Position numbers and translations under genes: made by a program. A model generated the notes under the pieces. That model saw nothing but the letters and a program-made list of their open reading frames with translations. It was not told the origin of the DNA and ran no database searches. 11,507 bases of DNA from Puia dinghuensis. Its GTDB lineage: Bacteria; Bacteroidota; Bacteroidia; Chitinophagales; Chitinophagaceae. Below are positions 6,192-11,507 of this stretch, piece after piece (within the stretch, counting starts at the first letter, position 1; the number at the start of each line of letters is the position of its first letter). Location of the stretch: the NCBI GenBank assembly GCA_026224995.1, contig JAMFRX010000159.1, forward strand, positions 1 through 11,507. Direction: 5' to 3'.

Positions 6192-8885
6192 ATGAAGCTG
6201 CGTTGCCTCCTCCTGACCATTACGGCCCTCACCGCCGCCGCCACGATCGCCCTGCCCGCCGCCGCTCAAACGGCATCCGGCAACCTCGCTGTCGTCGCTA
6301 CCGCCACCGGCTCGGCCCGGCCTGGCGCCGTGCTCACGACACTCAACGACGAGCTCACCCCCACCCCGCCAGGCAATACCCGGCGGCCTCCCCTGCCCCG
6401 CCTGGGCAGCCAGTGGGTGGAATATAGCTGGCCACAGCCTGTGACCACCCGGCAGGTATCGGTCTTCTGGTGGGACTATACCCATACGGTCCGCCTTCCC
6501 GAAGCCTATCATCTCGAATACTGGGACGGCGCCGCCTTTCAGCCCGTTCATAACGCCAATGGCCTGGGCCTGGCCAGCAACGCCTATAACCCTACCTCTT
6601 TCGACGAAGTGACGACCACCCGGCTCCGCCTCGTGATGGACTCCGCCGACCGCTATATGGCTTCCCTCGTCGAATGGAAAGTAGACGAATCGGAACATTC
6701 CAAACCTATCGCCCCGCTCGTCGCCGCGGGCGCAGACCGCGACGTGATGCTCGACGGCAAGACCTATCTTGACGGGCACACCCGTTCCGTGCATCCCCTG
6801 ACGCGCATGGAATGGACCAAGACTGCCGGACCGGGCGCCGTAACCTTCGACAACACCGGCAAGGCGGAAGCGAAGGCCGCGTTCTCCGTTCCGGGGATAT
6901 ATACCCTCACCTTTACGGCCTGGCAAGGTGAGCTCCGCAGCAGCGGCATGGTCAGGGTGAAAGTGGTGAGCCCGCCCCCATCCAAACGGCTGGATGTGGT
7001 CTACACCACCCACTACAGCATCGACAGCCGGCTCTGGAACGATCGCGCCAAATCCATCATAGTCAGCTGGATCCCCTATTGCATCGATCAGTGCGAACGC
7101 ACCGACCTCACCACCGGCGAAGGGGGATTGGATAATTTCATCGAGGCCGCCAAGGCGCTTCGCGGCGAACCTCATGGCAAGCACAAGGGCTATGTCTTCT
7201 CCAACGCCTGGGTACACCAGACGGTGGAAGCCATGTGCGAAGCGCTCATGGTAGACCCCAAAGGCGACCAGGAGACCATCGCCGCCCAGGAGAAGATGAA
7301 GGCCACCCTCGAACGCTGGATCCCCATCATCCTCGCGGCCCAGGAGCCCGACGGCTACCTGCAGACGGCTTATACCCTCCGCGACACCAGCCGCTGGCAT
7401 CACCGGTGGTCACCCGAAAGCCGCGGCAACCACGAAGGCTATGTCTCGGGCTACTTCATCGAATCGGCTATCAACCACTATACGCTCACCGAAGGAAAGG
7501 ACAAACGGCTGTACAATGCCGCCAAGAAGCTTGCGGACTGCTGGGTCGCGAATATCGGCCCTGGCAAGATCGCCTGGTTCGATGGACACCAGGAGATGGA
7601 ACAGGCCCTCGTCCGCTTCGGGCGTTTCGTCAACGATATGGAAGGTCATGGCCGCGGCGACAGCTATATCCGCCTCGCCAAGTTCCTGCTCGACAACCGC
7701 AAGGGCGGCAGCGAATACGATCAAAGCAATGTCCCCGTACAGGAACAGTATGAAGCAGTAGGCCACGCCGTCCGCGCTACCTATACCTATTCGGGCATGG
7801 CCGACGTGGCGGCGGAGACCAAGGACGTGGACTACCAGAGCGCCGTGCTGTCCCTCTGGGACAATATGGTAAACCGCAAATACTATATCACCGGCGGCAT
7901 CGGCAGCGGCGAGACTTCCGAAGGCTTCGGCCCCGACTACTCGCTGCGGAATAACGCCTATTGCGAATCCTGCTCCAGCTGCGGTCTCATCTTCTTCGAA
8001 TATAAGATGAACCTCGCCTACCACGACGCCAAATATGCCGACCTCTACGAGGAGACGATCTACAATGCCCTGCTGGGCTCGCTGGCCCTCGACGGCAAGG
8101 ACTTTCTCTATACCAATGCGCTTACGACGGCCCAGCCCCGTTATGCCTGGCATGTCTGCCCCTGCTGCGTCGGCAATATCCCCCGCACCCTGCTGATGAT
8201 GCCGACCTGGACCTATGTGCGGGGCGACAGCGGGCTCTATGTAAACCTGTTCATCGGCAGCACCATGCGGATCGACAAGGTGGCGGGCACGGCAGTGGAG
8301 ATGGTCCAGCAGACGGACTACCCCTGGAACGGGAAGGTAGCCATGACCGTTAATCCCGCGGAACCGAAGACATTCACGGTCTATGTCCGGGTGCCCAACC
8401 GCCAGACCAGCGAGCTGTATACACCCAGCCCGGGCGTCAGCGGCCTCGTCTCCCTTTCTGTGAACGGCAAAGCAGTGACACCCGTGATCGATCATGGCTA
8501 TGCTGTGATCCGCCGCACCTGGAAGAAAGGCGACAAGATCGATTTGGAGCTGCCCATGACCATCCAGCGCGTGACCGCCGACGCAAAGGTGGAAGCCGAC
8601 AGCGGCCGCGTGGCCCTGCGCTATGGACCGCTTCTCTACAATGTCGAGTCCGCCGACCAGCCCGATATCACCAAGGCGATCGGCTCCGGGCCGCTGACCC
8701 TGGAATGGAAGCCGGAGCTCCTGCACGGCGTGATGACCATCAAAGGGACCTGGGCCGATGGCACGCCCCTGCTGGCGATACCCAACTATGCCCGCCTGAA
8801 CCGGGTGGCGACGACGGCATCGCCCGATGAGTCCGGCCGCAAACCTTCTGGTCCTCCTGTATCGAGTGTATGGATAAAAGATTAA
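6192..8885 (+). CDS. Secreted GH127 (DUF1680) glycoside hydrolase, probable beta-L-arabinofuranosidase-like enzyme
   Basis: This 897-residue protein has a Sec signal peptide (residues 1-25, ALPAAA then Gln). A discoidin/F5-8-like beta-sandwich (about 27-168) follows, then an Ig/PKD-like domain (about 172-260) and the GH127 catalytic region (about 265-870). Known GH127 enzymes use a zinc-bound cysteine nucleophile. The matching residues are visible: Glu592 and Cys594 in YCESC, and Cys658-Cys659 in CPCCVGN, corresponding to the Glu, Cys and Cys-Cys zinc ligands of HypBA1 with Cys658 as probable nucleophile. Glu577 (SEGFGPDY) is the likely acid/base. Extra cysteines (591, 597, 656) crowd the site. 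The family removes beta-L-arabinofuranose, and some members act on other sugars such as aceric acid of rhamnogalacturonan-II, so the exact substrate is inferred, not shown. The accessory domains suggest binding to a polymer in the periplasm or outside the cell. The stop overlaps the next gene. Confidence 0.93.
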   Translation: MKLRCLLLTITALTAAATIALPAAAQTASGNLAVVATATGSARPGAVLTTLNDELTPTPPGNTRRPPLPRLGSQWVEYSWPQPVTTRQVSVFWWDYTHTVRLPEAYHLEYWDGAAFQPVHNANGLGLASNAYNPTSFDEVTTTRLRLVMDSADRYMASLVEWKVDESEHSKPIAPLVAAGADRDVMLDGKTYLDGHTRSVHPLTRMEWTKTAGPGAVTFDNTGKAEAKAAFSVPGIYTLTFTAWQGELRSSGMVRVKVVSPPPSKRLDVVYTTHYSIDSRLWNDRAKSIIVSWIPYCIDQCERTDLTTGEGGLDNFIEAAKALRGEPHGKHKGYVFSNAWVHQTVEAMCEALMVDPKGDQETIAAQEKMKATLERWIPIILAAQEPDGYLQTAYTLRDTSRWHHRWSPESRGNHEGYVSGYFIESAINHYTLTEGKDKRLYNAAKKLADCWVANIGPGKIAWFDGHQEMEQALVRFGRFVNDMEGHGRGDSYIRLAKFLLDNRKGGSEYDQSNVPVQEQYEAVGHAVRATYTYSGMADVAAETKDVDYQSAVLSLWDNMVNRKYYITGGIGSGETSEGFGPDYSLRNNAYCESCSSCGLIFFEYKMNLAYHDAKYADLYEETIYNALLGSLALDGKDFLYTNALTTAQPRYAWHVCPCCVGNIPRTLLMMPTWTYVRGDSGLYVNLFIGSTMRIDKVAGTAVEMVQQTDYPWNGKVAMTVNPAEPKTFTVYVRVPNRQTSELYTPSPGVSGLVSLSVNGKAVTPVIDHGYAVIRRTWKKGDKIDLELPMTIQRVTADAKVEADSGRVALRYGPLLYNVESADQPDITKAIGSGPLTLEWKPELLHGVMTIKGTWADGTPLLAIPNYARLNRVATTASPDESGRKPSGPPVSSVWIKD

Positions 8886-11507
8886 GCATTTTACCGCTGC
8901 TGCTCTGTTGCAGCCTGCTGCATGCGCAGAATGAACCTGCCGTTTTGAAGAACGACCAGTTCACCTTGCAGCGGGATGGCTACGGCCTTTCAGGTATCTG
9001 GCGCACGAACGACCGCTATCTGACCAACTATATCCGGAAAGGAAGGCGATTTGGCGAGGTCACCGTCCGCTATCGCCGGGCGGACGGTTCGCTGGACTCG
9101 CTGAAGACGGGAACTGCGGCCATGGAGATCGACGATGAGGACGACACCACAACGTCGCAAAAAGCCGCCAATAATAACAAGAACGCCCTCCGCCTGCAGG
9201 AATCCTGGACGCTCGAAGGCCCCCGCCTTGTCTGGACGATCCTCCTGAAGAACAACAGCGCCCAGCCCCTGACCGTCGAAGACCTCGCCCTTCCCCTCGC
9301 CTACAACAGCGGCGGCGGCGAGAACCCAAAAGAGATCTTCGAACAGCGGGTCGTCAAGCACCACTTCATCTCTGGCAACAACAGCTTCCTCTTCTGGGAG
9401 CGGCCTACGGGCGTCGGCCCCTACCTGGTGATGCTGCCCCTGCCGGGTACGTCGCTGGAATACTTCTCTACGGGCGAAGGCCGTGTCTTCCAGGCCTTCA
9501 TCCACTCCGTCTATACCGCCAACGCCGAAAAGAGAGGCAGCTGGCGCCAGCCACGCACGAGCCTGACCCTGGCGCCGGGTCAGCAAAAACAATATGGCTT
9601 CGTCTTCCGCTGGGCGGACGACTATACCGGCGTCCGCGACCGCATTGTCGAAGAAGGCGGAATCGACGTTCGCGTGATGCCCGGGATGACGATCCCCGAC
9701 GACCTCGATGCGACCATCGCGCTTCGCAGCAAGCGGGCCATCACGGCCATCCGCGCGGAATTCCCCAACAGCACGATCGTGCAGCCGCTGCCGCAGCGCC
9801 AGCCGGGGACGAAACTCTACAGGATCAAATTCTCCAGGAGGGGGGAAAACCGACTGGCCATCGAATACGGCGATCACTATCATACCGGGCTGGAGTTCTT
9901 CGTCACCGAGCCGCTGGAGACGTTGTATAAGAAACGGGCGGCCTTCATCGTCGACCGCCAGCAGCATAAGGACAGCACCAAATGGTATGACGGCCTCTTC
10001 TCCATCTACGACATGCAGCATCATGTGCTCCGCGGGCCGGATAACCCGGATTATTTCGACACCAGCCGATTACGCTATGTCCTCACCTGCGACGATCCGG
10101 CCCTGGATAAAGCCCCCTATGTAGCCGCCAAGAATGTTTACTACCCCAATCAGCATGAGATCGACGCGGTAGAATATTACCTCCGGCATTTTGTCTGGGG
10201 CGGGCTGCAGCGCACCGACAAGGAGACGCCCTATCCCTATGGCGTATACGGCACGCCCAGCTGGCACTTCAACCGGGATACGGCCACCCGCCAGGCGAAT
10301 GTAAAGGACACCAATCGGTTTAAGATGCACACCTGGCGCTCTTATGACTATCCCCATATCGTGATGCTGTACTACCATATGTACCAGATCGCCAGCCGTT
10401 ATCCGGGGATGACACATTACCTGGACGCAAAGGGCTACCTTATCCGGGCGAAGGAAACGGCCAGGGCTTACTTCAGCTACCCCTATGAGATCCTGCCCTG
10501 GTACGAGACCTATAAATGGGGCTGCTACAATGAGCTGGTGCTGCTGCCGCTGATGGCCGATCTGGAACGGGAAGGCTTCGCCGCCGATGCACAGTTCCTG
10601 CGAAGCGAGTGGGAGAAGAAGGTCAAATATTTCGTGTACGACGACCCCTATCCTTTCCGCAGCGAATATGCGATAGACGCCACGGCCTTCGAGTCGAGCC
10701 ACGCCCTCGCCAAATACGCCCTGCAGCACCTCATGCAGCCGGACAGCAACCTGTGGTTCGATAAGAACCTGAAACGCTGGTATTCCCACCCACACATAGA
10801 CAAGGCCGACGCTGCAGGATTCATGGACCGGCAGATGGCCGCCAACATCGCCCTCCGTGGCTCCATCGAACCCGCCTATTATTATCTCGGCAGCGACTAC
10901 CGCGGCCGCAGCGACAACTTCACCCTGACCTATATGACGCAGATGGGGGGCTGGGCCGTCCTGGACTATGGCCTGCATTTTGCAAGCGACCCCGCCGACT
11001 ATATCCGGCTGGGTTACGCATCCTATCTCGCACCCTTTGCGCTCATGAATACCGGTACGGCTGGCAGTAACTATGGCTACTGGTATCCCGGCAAAGACAA
11101 TGACGGGGCTTCCGGCTGGGCCTTCGAATCCCAGCAGTATACCAACACCTGGATCCTCAAGCCGCAGGGACGAGGCCCCTGGTATTACGACGGCGAGGTC
11201 GATCTGGGCTATGGCGGCGCCACGCGAAGTGCCGCGACCATCGTCACCAATGACCCGATATTCGGCCTCGTGGCCTATGGCGGCAAATCCATTGCCGAAA
11301 AAGACCGGATAAGCGTGATCCCCCGCGACGGTCTCCGGGCCCGCCTCTATTATCGTAACGGCAAAAACAAGTTCGACCTGGAGCTGCAGCAGGACGGCCT
11401 GGCGAAGGACAGCGTCGTGCGCTTCGACACTGCCTGCAGTACAATTACATTCGCGATAGAGAACCGCTCCGGCGACGCGCATATGATCTCCATCGCACTA
11501 AGCGGAA
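8870..11507 (+). CDS. Secreted DUF5695-like protein, putative carbohydrate-active enzyme, 3' end missing
   Basis: The frame is open from ATG 8870 to the right edge (879 codons). The start lies 16 bases inside the GH127 gene in another frame, so translation is probably coupled. Residues 1-19 form a Sec signal (hydrophobic LLLCCSLLHA, then Gln). The sequence resembles, from memory, the DUF5695 family of about 900 residues. A beta-rich N-terminal half holds HHFISGNNSFLFWERPTG (residues 164-181) and MPGMTIPDDLDA (270-281). The second half is rich in aromatic residues and helices, with HTWRSYDYPH, KWGCYNEL (549-556) and FESSHALAKYA (607-617), suggesting an alpha/alpha toroid as in many glycan-active enzymes. 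No catalytic residue can be assigned. Its position after GH127 suggests action on the same glycan. The paired cysteines at 13-14 are not a convincing lipobox. Family match is moderate confidence; function is unknown. Confidence 0.85.
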   Translation, partial: MDKRLSILPLLLCCSLLHAQNEPAVLKNDQFTLQRDGYGLSGIWRTNDRYLTNYIRKGRRFGEVTVRYRRADGSLDSLKTGTAAMEIDDEDDTTTSQKAANNNKNALRLQESWTLEGPRLVWTILLKNNSAQPLTVEDLALPLAYNSGGGENPKEIFEQRVVKHHFISGNNSFLFWERPTGVGPYLVMLPLPGTSLEYFSTGEGRVFQAFIHSVYTANAEKRGSWRQPRTSLTLAPGQQKQYGFVFRWADDYTGVRDRIVEEGGIDVRVMPGMTIPDDLDATIALRSKRAITAIRAEFPNSTIVQPLPQRQPGTKLYRIKFSRRGENRLAIEYGDHYHTGLEFFVTEPLETLYKKRAAFIVDRQQHKDSTKWYDGLFSIYDMQHHVLRGPDNPDYFDTSRLRYVLTCDDPALDKAPYVAAKNVYYPNQHEIDAVEYYLRHFVWGGLQRTDKETPYPYGVYGTPSWHFNRDTATRQANVKDTNRFKMHTWRSYDYPHIVMLYYHMYQIASRYPGMTHYLDAKGYLIRAKETARAYFSYPYEILPWYETYKWGCYNELVLLPLMADLEREGFAADAQFLRSEWEKKVKYFVYDDPYPFRSEYAIDATAFESSHALAKYALQHLMQPDSNLWFDKNLKRWYSHPHIDKADAAGFMDRQMAANIALRGSIEPAYYYLGSDYRGRSDNFTLTYMTQMGGWAVLDYGLHFASDPADYIRLGYASYLAPFALMNTGTAGSNYGYWYPGKDNDGASGWAFESQQYTNTWILKPQGRGPWYYDGEVDLGYGGATRSAATIVTNDPIFGLVAYGGKSIAEKDRISVIPRDGLRARLYYRNGKNKFDLELQQDGLAKDSVVRFDTACSTITFAIENRSGDAHMISIALSG

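Noticed and set aside
6186..7403. 405-codon open frame on the minus strand
   Set aside because: It lies antisense to the well-supported GH127 gene, has no recognisable motif, and reflects high GC content with few stops.
7410..8726. 438-codon open frame on the minus strand
   Set aside because: Antisense to the GH127 catalytic region; composition typical of a GC-rich shadow frame, with no family resemblance.
8870..8932. Lipoprotein signal on the DUF5695-like protein
   Set aside because: Cys13 and Cys14 are preceded by LLL rather than a lipobox, and a Sec signal peptidase I site (HA before Gln) fits better.
10070..11482. 470-codon open frame on the minus strand
   Set aside because: Antisense to the DUF5695-like gene, whose plus-strand frame has a signal peptide and coherent motifs; the minus frame has neither.

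Overview
The window looks like chromosomal DNA from a GC-rich member of the Bacteroidota, probably near the Chitinophagaceae. This is inferred from three things: the MLKNYFKTAWRN-type FtsX permease typical of that group, the absence of clear Shine-Dalgarno sequences, and promoter-like elements resembling TTTG-N19-TAnnTTTG. No RNA genes, CRISPR arrays, insertion sequences or phage genes were seen. Coding density is high, and no gene-free stretch exceeds about 180 bases.

Layout. (1) Positions 1-1732, minus strand: an FtsX/MacB-type ABC transporter permease whose 3' end lies outside the window. (2) 1854-2615, minus: a divergent ProC-like NAD(P)-dependent reductase upstream of the permease in the same direction, with a 121-base gap that holds a short direct repeat. 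(3) 2684-5014, plus: a Tat-exported GH42/GHL6-like glycoside hydrolase, transcribed divergently from the reductase across a 68-base promoter region. (4) 5063-6015, minus: a GlxA-type regulator (DJ-1/PfpI domain plus AraC helix-turn-helix) broken by a one-base frameshift; it converges on the hydrolase with 48 bases between stops and no obvious terminator. (5) 6016-6191: a divergent regulatory region with a candidate regulator promoter and two adjacent 8-base palindromes. (6) 6192-8885, plus: a secreted GH127 (DUF1680) enzyme with N-terminal discoidin-like and Ig/PKD-like domains. (7) 8870-11507, plus: a secreted large protein resembling the DUF5695 family, overlapping the GH127 gene by 16 bases and running off the right edge.

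How it fits together. The right two thirds reads as a small glycan-degradation locus: a GH127 enzyme (the family includes beta-L-arabinofuranosidases), a translationally coupled partner of unknown activity, a GH42-like hydrolase, and a nearby regulator that may be inactive. No SusC/SusD pair, transporter for sugars or cytoplasmic sugar-catabolism gene is visible, so the substrate cannot be named. The permease and the ProC-like gene on the left are probably not part of that system. The best candidates for undescribed biology are the coupled GH127/DUF5695-like pair and the GH42-like protein, which keeps the GH42 cysteine cluster but lacks the usual Asn-Glu acid/base motif.
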